A DNA stretch of 64,000 nucleotides from Bacteroides sp. (GTDB lineage Bacteria > Bacteroidota > Bacteroidia > Bacteroidales > Muribaculaceae): positions 19,163-83,162 of the forward strand of contig JAAVDM010000051.1 in assembly GCA_014801815.1 (NCBI GenBank), written 5' to 3'. A program made the translations under genes and the position numbers. The notes under the pieces were generated by a model. It was not told the origin of the DNA. It did not search any database and saw nothing but the letters and a program-made list of their open reading frames with translations. Shown here piece after piece: positions 17,515-24,193 of this stretch (within the stretch, counting starts at the first letter, position 1; each line of letters begins with the position of its first letter).

Positions 17515-17604
17515 TTATTTCTTCTTATGACGGTTCTTTCTCAGTCTTTTCTTACGCTTGTGGGTAGCCATCTTGTGGCCTTTTCTCTTTTTTCCGCTTG
17601 GCAT
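17515..17604 (-). CDS. 29-residue basic protein, AURKAIP1/COX24 (mS38/bS22-like) family
   Basis: The frame encodes 29 residues starting MPSGKKRKGHKMATHKRKK and ending RLRKNRHKKK, with 18 Lys/Arg residues. This is the conserved tiny gene of Bacteroidota resembling the C-terminal COX24 motif of mitochondrial mS38 and the mycobacterial bS22 small-subunit protein. It therefore probably binds 16S rRNA. It is too short for many gene callers. It sits between HU and rng on the same strand, a gene order I associate with Bacteroidota genomes. Confidence 0.8.
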   Translation of the reverse strand: MPSGKKRKGHKMATHKRKKRLRKNRHKKK

Positions 17605-17698
17605 GGTTGTTGTTGTTTTATGTGTTGTTATCTTGATGCTTGTCGGACATAGGTGCTTTCAGTGCCTCCGATGATACAGAAGAACCGTAAAGCGACAC

Positions 17699-17971
17699 TT
17701 ATTTCACCTGGTCCAGAAATACCTTCGAAGGTTTGAATGCCGGTATTTTGTGCTCCGGAATCCTGATAGTTGTGTTTTTGGAGATGTTGCGAGCAGTTTT
17801 CTCTCTGCGTGTCTTCACGATAAAGCTACCGAAGCCACGAAGGTACACATTATGGCCGTTACCCATAGAGTCTTTGACTACCTCCATAAACTTCTCTATC
17901 GTGGACAGCACGGCGGCTTTCTCAAGACCTGTGCTGCGTGAGATTTCGTTTACAATATCAGCCTTTGTCAT
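17699..17971 (-). CDS. HU/IHF family DNA-binding protein
   Basis: This 90-residue histone-like protein has the family order: helical N-terminus MTKADIVNEISRSTGLEKAAV, then VYLRGFGSFIVKTRREKTARN with the GFG signature, and PAFKPSKVF at the C-terminal end of the beta arm. It bends and compacts DNA as a dimer. It has its own promoter (18103-18133) with a roughly 125-nt leader. A role in mutY-linked or rng-linked expression is not implied. Confidence 0.93.
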   Translation of the reverse strand: MTKADIVNEISRSTGLEKAAVLSTIEKFMEVVKDSMGNGHNVYLRGFGSFIVKTRREKTARNISKNTTIRIPEHKIPAFKPSKVFLDQVK

Positions 17972-18102
17972 TTCCGTTGTTAATTTTTTCTACCTTTTTT
18001 ACACATTCTGTGAGGTATCTGAGGCCAATCATTTCATATTGGGCTCTTCACCCCCTTACTCTGTGCCGGAGCCAGCTGACGGCCTCGGCTTTTTTGGCGG
18101 TG

Positions 18103-18133
18103 CAAATATCGTAATTTTTTTTATTCTTGACAA
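18103..18133 (-). promoter_or_regulatory. promoter of the HU gene
   Basis: On the minus strand TTG (18133-18131), exactly 20 nt, then GATATTTG (18110-18103), a 7 of 8 match to TAnnTTTG. The predicted start near 18096 gives about 125 nt of 5' UTR. Confidence 0.55.
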
Positions 18134-18256
18134 TATGTTTAAGCTTTTTCGGCTCTTTTTGGCCATTTTTGTGGGATTTTACACCCTGTTTCTGCCGCTT
18201 TTCATCATTTCACAAGCCTTCGGAGGTGTCCGGCAGACGCATGGTGACACTGCCGC

Positions 18257-18853
18257 CTACATCATCTCGACGCTGACACCCGACAGCGAGTCAAGGCGCC
18301 CGGCCATCTCCTTGACCATATCGGCGCGCATACGCAGCGTCACGCTGCAAGTGTTGTCAAACTCACGTTCTGTCACCTCGATACCGGGCAGTTTCGAGAT
18401 TTTCATTACCCCGTCTGCCGCCATATACGGAAATATCACTTTCAGCGAACGCATCTCATGACATTCCTTACGTCCGGCTGCCTCAAGAGCCAGACGTGCA
18501 GCCTCACGATAGGCTGCTATCAATCCGCTTGTGCCAAGTTTGATACCCCCGAAATAGCGCACTATGGCCACAACGACATCGGTCAGTTCAAAACTGTTGA
18601 TCTGACCGAGAATAGGTTTGCCGGCTGTACCGGAGGGTTCGCCGTTATCGTTGAGTTGCCACTCGGTACGTTGCGGGCCTATCATATAAGCCCAGCACAC
18701 ATGGCGTGCGTCATGGTAACGATTCTGTAACTCCCTGACTGTTTCGCGCGCCTCGGCTGCCGAAGCAACCGGGCGTGCGAAAGCCAGAAAACGACTCATT
18801 TTTTCCGTATAGCGTCCCTCGCCGGGACCCTCTACAGTATAATACGTATCCAT
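18257..18853 (-). CDS. YigZ/IMPACT family protein
   Basis: The 198-residue protein (from MDTYYTVEGPGEGRYTEK) has the UPF0029 N-terminal domain with RHVCWAYMIG, NDNGEPSGTAGKPIL and VVAIVRYFGGIKLGTSGL, then a C-terminal ferredoxin-like domain. The family resembles eukaryotic IMPACT, a regulator of translation, and its bacterial role is not well established. I choose the ATG at 18853 because it overlaps the upstream DJ-1 stop by one base (TGATG), a typical coupling arrangement; a frame ATG 15 nt earlier is less likely. Confidence 0.9.
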   Translation of the reverse strand: MDTYYTVEGPGEGRYTEKMSRFLAFARPVASAAEARETVRELQNRYHDARHVCWAYMIGPQRTEWQLNDNGEPSGTAGKPILGQINSFELTDVVVAIVRYFGGIKLGTSGLIAAYREAARLALEAAGRKECHEMRSLKVIFPYMAADGVMKISKLPGIEVTEREFDNTCSVTLRMRADMVKEMAGRLDSLSGVSVEMM

Positions 18854-19440
18854 CAGCCGAAGTAGCACTCAGCAGCGGACTTGGCGGGATAGAGCAGCAT
18901 ACCATTAGCCACTTCGTTGGCTTTATGGGCACCTACTTCCTCATTAACTATCGACAAAGCCCAGAGCAGTGAATTGGCAGGGCCGTTACCGAGCACAAAT
19001 TTATCGTCAGTAACTACCGGTGCAGTGTCGGGTTCGGCTCCTTCGAGCATCTCCTCGAAACCGGGATAACACGTGGCTTTACGACCTTTCAGCAGACCGA
19101 GACGTCCAAGCACAACAGCGGGCGAGGCGCATATAGCCGCTATACGTCCGTCGGCCGAAGATACCTGACGGCGAAGCAGTCCCTGCAGCGGTGCGAAATT
19201 ATAAAGATTGGTGGCACCGGGCATACCGCCGGGCAGAACCAGCCATGCCGGGTCCTTAAACAGTGTATTGTCAAAAATTACATCAGCGTTGACAGTCACG
19301 CCATGAGCGCCACACACCTGAAGTGCGGAGGTAATGGAAACAGTCTTAACCGGCATTCCGGCACGGCGCATTACATCGATTGCCGTCAGAGCCTCTATCT
19401 CTTCGAAGCCTTCGGCCAGAAATACAAATGATTCTTTCAT
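18853..19440 (-). CDS. DJ-1/PfpI family protein (YajL-like)
   Basis: The 195-residue protein has the DJ-1 nucleophile elbow with Cys104 (AAICASPAVVLG), the partner Glu in AEGFEEIEA (14-15), and LVLPGGMPGA. Closest in pattern are YajL/ThiJ-type proteins implicated in oxidative or carbonyl stress protection and protein deglycation (the deglycase activity is debated). It overlaps the yigZ start by one base, so the two form an operon. Confidence 0.92.
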   Translation of the reverse strand: MKESFVFLAEGFEEIEALTAIDVMRRAGMPVKTVSITSALQVCGAHGVTVNADVIFDNTLFKDPAWLVLPGGMPGATNLYNFAPLQGLLRRQVSSADGRIAAICASPAVVLGRLGLLKGRKATCYPGFEEMLEGAEPDTAPVVTDDKFVLGNGPANSLLWALSIVNEEVGAHKANEVANGMLLYPAKSAAECYFG

Positions 19441-19582
19441 TTTTGAGTTTTACTTTCGTTTATATTAGTTTTTGTCAGTCCTTGAGGGCGCTTACAGTTG
19501 GGAGGACGAGTTCAGATGAAGAAGGCAGGACCAACCTTCGTTCTTGGCTTGCTAATTTAATACTTATTTTTCGATTTTTTGC

Positions 19583-19590
19583 TACTTTTG
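19583..19590 (+). promoter_or_regulatory. putative -7 element of apbE
   Basis: TACTTTTG matches TAnnTTTG 60 nt upstream of the apbE start, in an AT-rich stretch. No TTG at the correct spacing is present. Confidence 0.5.
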
Positions 19591-19650
19591 CAATATTTTT
19601 TATAATTTATTTTATTTTTTATTTTTCAGTTTCATCTTTTAAAAGATTCT

Positions 19651-20664
19651 ATGCGTCTCAAATATCTTTGTGTAAGCGGTATACCGTTTCTATGCCTGAT
19701 TCTTGCCGTGCTGACCGGTTGCGGACGGCCGGCACCCGCACGTCTCATGCAGGGTATGATATGGAATACTACCTTCAAGATCACCTACCTCTCCGAGCAT
19801 AATCTCAACGATTCGGTAATGATAGCTCTTAACGAAGTCGGCCGCTCACTGTCGGTGTTTGATACAGCCTCATTGGTCAGCCGCGTCAACAGAGCCGAAC
19901 GTGCCATTGCGGTCGATTCGGCTTTCTGTGTCGTATGGCGTGAATCTATGGCCGCACATCAAGCCAGTAGCGGGCGCTTCGACCCTACCCTATCCCCTCT
20001 GATAACGGCCTGGGGATTCGGCCCCGGACATTATCCTACTGCCGACACATTACGTCTTGACAGCCTGCTGCGCATGGTGGGGCTTACCAAGTCACATCTG
20101 CGCGGTGATACTTTATACAAAGATGTGCCCTCCTTACAATTCAATTTTTCCGCTCTTGCCAAGGGCTTCGGCTGCGACCAAGCTGCCGAAGTTCTGAAGC
20201 GCAACGGTGTGAAGGATTTTCTCGTTGAGATAGGAGGTGAAATCACAGCTGCAGGCAATAGTCCGCGTGGTACGGACTGGCGTGTGTCGGTCGATAAACC
20301 GGTCACATCAGATGAAATCACACATTCCTCACAACTCGTTATCAACCTGCCTGCACCCTGCGGTATGGCTACAAGCGGAAATTATCGCAATTTCCATACT
20401 ACGACATCGGGAAGCCGCTTCGGACATACTATTGACCCCGTCTCAGGCCGGCCGTGTGTCACCGACATACTGAGTGCCACTGTCATAGCTCCGACCTGTG
20501 TACAGGCAGATGCGCTCGCCACAGCCTGTATGACTATGGCCTCACAGTCGGCTATGGCTATGGCCGACAGTCTCAGCCGTCCTGTCATGCTCGTGCTTGC
20601 CGATTCATCAGTATGTATGAATGAGTCTTTCTCAGCTCTTGTCAGGGAAAAGACAAGGCAATGA
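19651..20664 (+). CDS. apbE: FAD:protein FMN transferase (lipoprotein)
   Basis: ApbE attaches FMN from FAD covalently to Thr or Ser of exported flavoproteins such as NqrB, NqrC and RnfG. The 337-residue protein begins with a lipoprotein signal (lipobox LTGC, Cys24), so it should be anchored facing the periplasm. Family motifs are SGRFDPTLSPLITAWGFG, FNFSALAKGFGCDQAAEVL, FLVEIGGEI and QADALATACMTM. No nqr or rnf genes lie in this window, so its client proteins are elsewhere. Confidence 0.95.
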   Translation: MRLKYLCVSGIPFLCLILAVLTGCGRPAPARLMQGMIWNTTFKITYLSEHNLNDSVMIALNEVGRSLSVFDTASLVSRVNRAERAIAVDSAFCVVWRESMAAHQASSGRFDPTLSPLITAWGFGPGHYPTADTLRLDSLLRMVGLTKSHLRGDTLYKDVPSLQFNFSALAKGFGCDQAAEVLKRNGVKDFLVEIGGEITAAGNSPRGTDWRVSVDKPVTSDEITHSSQLVINLPAPCGMATSGNYRNFHTTTSGSRFGHTIDPVSGRPCVTDILSATVIAPTCVQADALATACMTMASQSAMAMADSLSRPVMLVLADSSVCMNESFSALVREKTRQ

Positions 20665-20675
20665 AAAATTTTACT

Positions 20676-20683
20676 TAACTTTG
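20676..20683 (+). promoter_or_regulatory. putative -7 element upstream of structured RNA and lipoprotein gene
   Basis: TAACTTTG matches TAnnTTTG exactly, with no clear TTG at -33. It starts 12 nt past the apbE stop, 156 nt before the next ATG, and immediately upstream of the foldable region 20690-20795. Confidence 0.55.
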
Positions 20684-20689
20684 CAGCAG

Positions 20690-20795
20690 TAAGTAGCTCT
20701 TAAAAATTAAGAAACGTTATGCTTATCTTGCAGTCACAGGTTTTATCAGACTCTTCCGACTAAGACACAGCATAGTTGGCTCACGTTTCTTTATA
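20690..20795 (+). ncRNA. candidate structured RNA (long irregular hairpin); independent sRNA or 5' UTR element
   Basis: After the promoter-like box, AAGAAACGT (20709-20717) pairs with ACGTTTCTT (20783-20791), TATGC (20718-20722) with GCATA (20770-20774), and further in TCTT/AAGA and GTC/GAC can pair around internal loops. The result is a rod of about 83 nt, followed by a T/A-rich tail (TATATATTATT). Size and rod shape resemble 6S-type RNAs of Bacteroidota, but I cannot confirm the class. It may instead be the leader of the DUF5036 gene. Confidence 0.4.
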
Positions 20796-20838
20796 TATTA
20801 TTAATCACACCTTCGGGCCAACAGGGGACTATGTGAAC

Positions 20839-21582
20839 ATGAGAAACCTTATCATTCCGATTCTTTCCATCGGTTGTCTCTTTGTTTCGGGTTGCAGCAG
20901 CGATGATGACGAACCGCAAATCCCGAATAATTCCATCACACTCAATATGATGAATGACAGTCAGACTGTCATAGGCGGTTCAGATGTGTATATCAACAGC
21001 GCTAACAACTTTACTACCGCTACGTGTGGAATCGTTGACCTCGGAAGTAAAGGAAGTTTCCGACAGAATCCGGATCTTTCACAGATAGCACAGCAGGTTG
21101 CCGTAACGCCCGGCAATTACTATCAGATTCTTCTCGCACAAGACATAGCCACTGTCGCAGGAGAACGCGCCTACCCTCTGAACACTAATTTCTATAGTGT
21201 CTATGTCGACTCATGGCTTTATAACCGCGACAAGGAGATATCCGGAGCAAAAATAGTGTATGCTGAATGTTTTCCTGAAACAAAAAAATTACCGGAGTGG
21301 GATTCAACCATAGAGATATATCTTTCAGGCTGGCATAACAATGAAGAATATGGCTCATATAGTTTTGAAACCGGTGTAGAGATTGACCCTTCTTTCAATG
21401 TTTATGACTTTGAGTACTCTGAACTCAGCAAATATATCAAAATTGACACCAACGGTCACCTGATAACCTTCACCAACACCTCCGGTTTTTCCGGTAAAGT
21501 CGAGATTATCGCATACGTAAGATATGAAAGTGTTTTCTCACGTGTTCATTTGATAGTCAAATCACCCGGTTATTATGAATAA
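20839..21582 (+). CDS. DUF5036-like lipoprotein
   Basis: This 247-residue secreted lipoprotein (start MRNLIIPILSIGCLFVSGC, lipobox cysteine at 19) is followed by an acidic SSDDDEP linker typical of surface-exported Bacteroidota lipoproteins. The mature part (SITLNMMND.....GGSDVYINSANNF) resembles the DUF5036 family of Bacteroides, which has no known function. It is rich in beta-strand-like and aromatic residues. The longest frame begins 63 nt upstream, but the signal peptide fixes the start at 20839. It overlaps the next lipoprotein gene by 8 nt. Confidence 0.75.
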   Translation: MRNLIIPILSIGCLFVSGCSSDDDEPQIPNNSITLNMMNDSQTVIGGSDVYINSANNFTTATCGIVDLGSKGSFRQNPDLSQIAQQVAVTPGNYYQILLAQDIATVAGERAYPLNTNFYSVYVDSWLYNRDKEISGAKIVYAECFPETKKLPEWDSTIEIYLSGWHNNEEYGSYSFETGVEIDPSFNVYDFEYSELSKYIKIDTNGHLITFTNTSGFSGKVEIIAYVRYESVFSRVHLIVKSPGYYE

Positions 21583-22039
21583 CGTTCTGAAATGCTTTCT
21601 GCCGATACTGGCAATTATACTTCTTCTACCGAGTTGTACCACTTCAAAGACTACCGTTTCAACTACAGTTGACTTATCCAAGTATGAATATGCTTCTGTC
21701 ATAAATAATGATACATATCATATCCCCGCTGAACTGATGGAATACGAGATTCAGCTGTTTGACGCTGTCGCTTCCTCAAGACTGAAATTAGTCAACGATA
21801 TGCGTATCCATGAACTCACGCCCCGCCAGAAGGAAGAACTTCTGTTAGTTAAATACGGAGTCAGCAACGATAATTCGGAAACTATAGTGATAGTAAACTT
21901 TATTGATTATATGACCGGTCGTCCCGTAGCGTCATGTCGAGGTGCTTTCGGACTTGGCATTGACCAAGGTAGCGATCTGAAAGGCGCAATCAAAAGAGTG
22001 GCAAAACAAATTGCTGATACATTTCCTCCGAAAAAATAA
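21575..22039 (+). CDS. small lipoprotein of unknown function
   Basis: The 154-residue protein has a lipoprotein signal (FLPILAIILLLPSC, Cys21) followed by a Thr/Ser-rich stretch and a small alpha/beta domain (DLSKYEYASVIN, later ETIVIVNFIDYMTGRPVAS). The last segment, GAIKRVAKQIADTF, resembles the C-terminal helix of small periplasmic LPS- or TolB-N-like domains, but I do not recognise the family. It overlaps the DUF5036-like gene by 8 nt and is followed by a terminator, so the two lipoproteins form a bicistronic unit. Confidence 0.7.
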   Translation: MNNVLKCFLPILAIILLLPSCTTSKTTVSTTVDLSKYEYASVINNDTYHIPAELMEYEIQLFDAVASSRLKLVNDMRIHELTPRQKEELLLVKYGVSNDNSETIVIVNFIDYMTGRPVASCRGAFGLGIDQGSDLKGAIKRVAKQIADTFPPKK

Positions 22040-22075
22040 ACTACAGCTTTAGCACACCTCAACAGTGTATTATGT

Positions 22076-22126
22076 TTTCACTTCATCTCCTGACCTTAAC
22101 GGTCAAGTGATGAAGTGAAAGTTTTT
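22076..22126 (+). terminator. intrinsic terminator of the two-lipoprotein operon
   Basis: TTTCACTTCATC (22076-22087) pairs with GATGAAGTGAAA (22109-22120); an inner TGACC/GGTCA stem caps it. GTTTTTATCC follows, giving a T-tract on the plus strand. Confidence 0.82.
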
Positions 22127-22166
22127 ATCCATTATTCTGGTAACCAATTAGGAAAACATTAAGTTA

Positions 22167-22290
22167 ATGTGACCATCTGAGCCAACTCGCATTTTCCTTA
22201 CGCCATGTAGCTTCCTCTACAAACGTGTTGGGGTCTTACTCTCATGTACCTCTAAGAATTTGATTACCTTGCTTGCCACATTATTCTTCA
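22167..22290 (-). pseudogene. candidate gene remnant (frameshifted, truncated)
   Basis: The minus strand reads VASKVIKFLEVHESKTP and then, after a one-base frame change near 22233, a 23-codon stretch DPNTFVEEATWRKENASW... ending in stop at 22164. The two pieces read like one damaged protein with a helical, charged N-terminus of the kind seen before small helix-turn-helix domains. The rest of the gap (22040-22343) holds only the lipoprotein terminator and featureless sequence. I cannot name the family with confidence. Confidence 0.3.
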
Positions 22291-22343
22291 CTTGCGAGTT
22301 CTACAAAACTGTCCTGATCAAAATCTATCTACACACCCCCACT

Positions 22344-23168
22344 CTATTTCCACATCGACGGAGGACAATTATATTTGGCAGTAAACAGTTTTGTGAAATG
22401 TGAGCGATTATGAAATCCTACTTGAATATAAGTATCTGAAACACTCATTCCCTTTGAAAGCAGTTCGGCTGCTTTAATCAGACGACGTTCAATCAACCAC
22501 TTCTGAGGAGTCAGTGCTGACAGCTTTGCGAAATCTCTTTTGAACGTGGCAAGCGAACGCCCGGTATAAATGGCGAACTCCTCCATACTCATATCTTTTG
22601 TATAATGTTCTTCCATAAACTTGAGCAAATCAATCTTCCACTCCTCGTTGAAGTCGAATAGTGTCGGATAGAAGGCAGGAGCAGTACGCAACAAACAACC
22701 TAATGCTTCAGTAAACCTCATGTCGATAAATTCCTGCGATGGTTCCTGACCGCTGTTCAGGAACGGACGCAATGAGAGAAATAGACTGTCAAGGTATAAG
22801 TTCCGCTCAATCTTTGTAGCAGCAGTATCAAGACTTCTGACATCAGATGGTAAATCAGACTGCTTCAGCTGTCGGAAATAGATTCGCAAAGCCGGACGCT
22901 TGAAGCGTATGCTCATAGCACTGTACGGTATCTCACCAGCCGAGTGTTTATGAATCCTTACCTGACAATCTCTTTTCAGGAATACGTATTCACCTTTCTT
23001 GACCGTTACCTCACTATTCTTGTCCAGAATATCTATTTCTCCGTCACAGACAAGTACAAGAGAATGATTGGATAAACGGTGCTCCTGCAGAGTCTCGCCC
23101 AGCATAAAGCAACTGAAGATTACCGATTCATGATCGCGTACACTTTCATTACTCAGCTTCATAAACAC
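22344..23168 (-). CDS. AraC family transcriptional regulator
   Basis: The 274-residue protein has an N-terminal cupin-like sensor (about 30-105, SLVLVCDGEIDILDKNSEVTV) and a C-terminal AraC DNA-binding domain (about 175-274) with two helix-turn-helix units: MEEFAIYTGRSLATFKRDF and VSDTYIQVGFHNRSHFTKLF. In related Bacteroidota loci such regulators sit beside SDR and aldo-keto reductase genes. Here the adjacent upstream gene is a non-functional chimera of those two, so this regulator's local target has probably been lost. Confidence 0.9.
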   Translation of the reverse strand: MFMKLSNESVRDHESVIFSCFMLGETLQEHRLSNHSLVLVCDGEIDILDKNSEVTVKKGEYVFLKRDCQVRIHKHSAGEIPYSAMSIRFKRPALRIYFRQLKQSDLPSDVRSLDTAATKIERNLYLDSLFLSLRPFLNSGQEPSQEFIDMRFTEALGCLLRTAPAFYPTLFDFNEEWKIDLLKFMEEHYTKDMSMEEFAIYTGRSLATFKRDFAKLSALTPQKWLIERRLIKAAELLSKGMSVSDTYIQVGFHNRSHFTKLFTAKYNCPPSMWK

Positions 23169-23180
23169 AAAATTAAAAAT

Positions 23181-23510
23181 TTACCACCAGTTGAATAAGC
23201 TCTTGCCTTTGTCTAAGGTTGTTATAAGACTCATTTCTTCATCAGTAAGGCTGAGATCAAGAATTGCAAAATTTTCAATCATACGTTCAAGATGTGTACT
23301 CTTAGGTATGATAACTATATCTCGCTGATAGAGCCAACGTAAAACAATCTGTGCAACACTTTTCCCGTGTGCTGTTGCTATCGAAGTCAGTAAAGGATTG
23401 TAGAAGATACCATTCTTACCACAAGCAAGAAAACCATCTTTTGCAAATCTCTCGGCTATCGAATAGCCAAGTCCCGGCCCTGCACCAATTATTACGATAA
23501 GTTTATTCAT
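23181..23510 (-). pseudogene. in-frame chimera: SDR N-terminus fused to aldo-keto reductase C-terminus
   Basis: The 109-residue frame joins two unrelated families. Residues 1-27 (MNKLIVIIGAGPGLGYSIAE...) are the start of a short-chain dehydrogenase Rossmann fold. From about residue 30 (GKNGIFYNPLLTSIATAHGK, then SVAQIVLRWLYQRDIVIIPK) it is the C-terminal third of an aldo-keto reductase, including the IPKS cofactor segment. The SDR YxxxK and the AKR Asp-Tyr-Lys-His tetrad are both absent, so neither activity is possible. A deletion between neighbouring SDR and AKR genes, with a junction near 23420-23432, explains it. Confidence 0.8.
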
Positions 23511-23538
23511 ACTTTGAGATATTTTTTATTTTACGATA

Positions 23539-23546
23539 CAAAATTA
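23539..23546 (-). promoter_or_regulatory. putative -7 element for the chimera-araC transcript
   Basis: CAAAATTA on the plus strand is TAATTTTG on the minus strand, matching TAnnTTTG 29 nt upstream of the chimera start. No -33 TTG found. Confidence 0.45.
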
Positions 23547-23816
23547 CAAAAGGAATAAACTTATCATGTTGCTATCCGGCTCAAAGGAGCGTTGCTGTAA
23601 GGCTCAAAATGAATCAATGCTTATTGCAGACAAATAAATACTATACCTCCCCCATCTGCCGGTACGCAGTGCTATTATTGCATATTTAGAGAAGCGATAA
23701 AGAAGATTATGAACAAAATGAGAATATGCAGTGTTTCAAATCGTAAAACGTCACCGGTTCTAATCCGACCGGTCATTAACTAAGCAAGTTTATAATTAAT
23801 AATAAAATTCACAACT
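23547..23816. other. gene-free stretch upstream of glsB
   Basis: I see no coding frame or strong hairpin here. A small inverted repeat (ACCGG 23754-23758 / CCGGT 23770-23774) encloses GGTTCTAATCC-like sequence that superficially resembles a tRNA T-arm. Together with the adjacent chimera this suggests a rearranged or decayed junction, without proof of integration. Confidence 0.4.
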
Positions 23817-24068
23817 ATGAGTTTCATCTGGTATATTCTTATTGGTATTGTGTCCGGCGCAGTAGCCGGCAAACTTATGCGTGGCGGAGGCTTCGGGATT
23901 ATAGTTAATCTTGTAGTAGGTATTATCGGAGGTGTATTGGGAGGCTGGCTTTTTGGTTTGATAGGCATATCAACTTCCAGCATAATCGGAAATCTTATCA
24001 CCTCTGTAGTAGGAGCTATATTCTTGCTCTGGATAGTAGGTCTTCTGAGCCGTTCAACTAATAGGTAA
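23817..24068 (+). CDS. GlsB/YeaQ/YmgE family stress-response membrane protein
   Basis: The 83-residue protein has three hydrophobic segments rich in glycine (IWYILIGIVSGAVAGKLMRG, IIVNLVVGIIGGVLGGWLFG, IIGNLITSVVGAIFLLWIVG), the pattern of the transglycosylase-associated/GlsB family (PF04226). These are inner-membrane proteins linked to general stress; biochemical function is unknown. It stands alone and is followed by a 21-bp inverted repeat shared with the convergent patatin gene. Confidence 0.9.
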   Translation: MSFIWYILIGIVSGAVAGKLMRGGGFGIIVNLVVGIIGGVLGGWLFGLIGISTSSIIGNLITSVVGAIFLLWIVGLLSRSTNR

Positions 24069-24119
24069 AGAGTCATCAACCGACAAGCACACCAATGTAA
24101 TCAACTCGTAGCTACATTA

Positions 24120-24163
24120 AAGAAATCGCCACTGAGAAAATCTTTTCTCAGTGGTGATTTCTT
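24120..24163. terminator. 21-bp inverted repeat between convergent glsB and patatin genes
   Basis: The arms 24120-24140 and 24143-24163 pair over 21 positions with a single G-T type mismatch and only a 2-nt loop. The stem core is A4/T4 next to the loop and AAGAAAT/ATTTCTT at the base. It lies 51 nt after glsB and 30 nt from the patatin stop, and could terminate both. Confidence 0.78.
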
Positions 24164-24193
24164 ATCAGAGACTAATCCTTCTAAACAAGAATC

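Noticed and set aside
17733..18461. 242-codon plus-strand frame across HU and yigZ
   Set aside because: Overlaps two clear minus-strand genes and the HU promoter; hydrophobic stretches come from reverse-complemented codons.
23751..23775. tRNA T-arm-like sequence, possible attachment-site scar
   Set aside because: T-stem pairing is incomplete, no tRNA body or integrase is present, and no second copy was seen.
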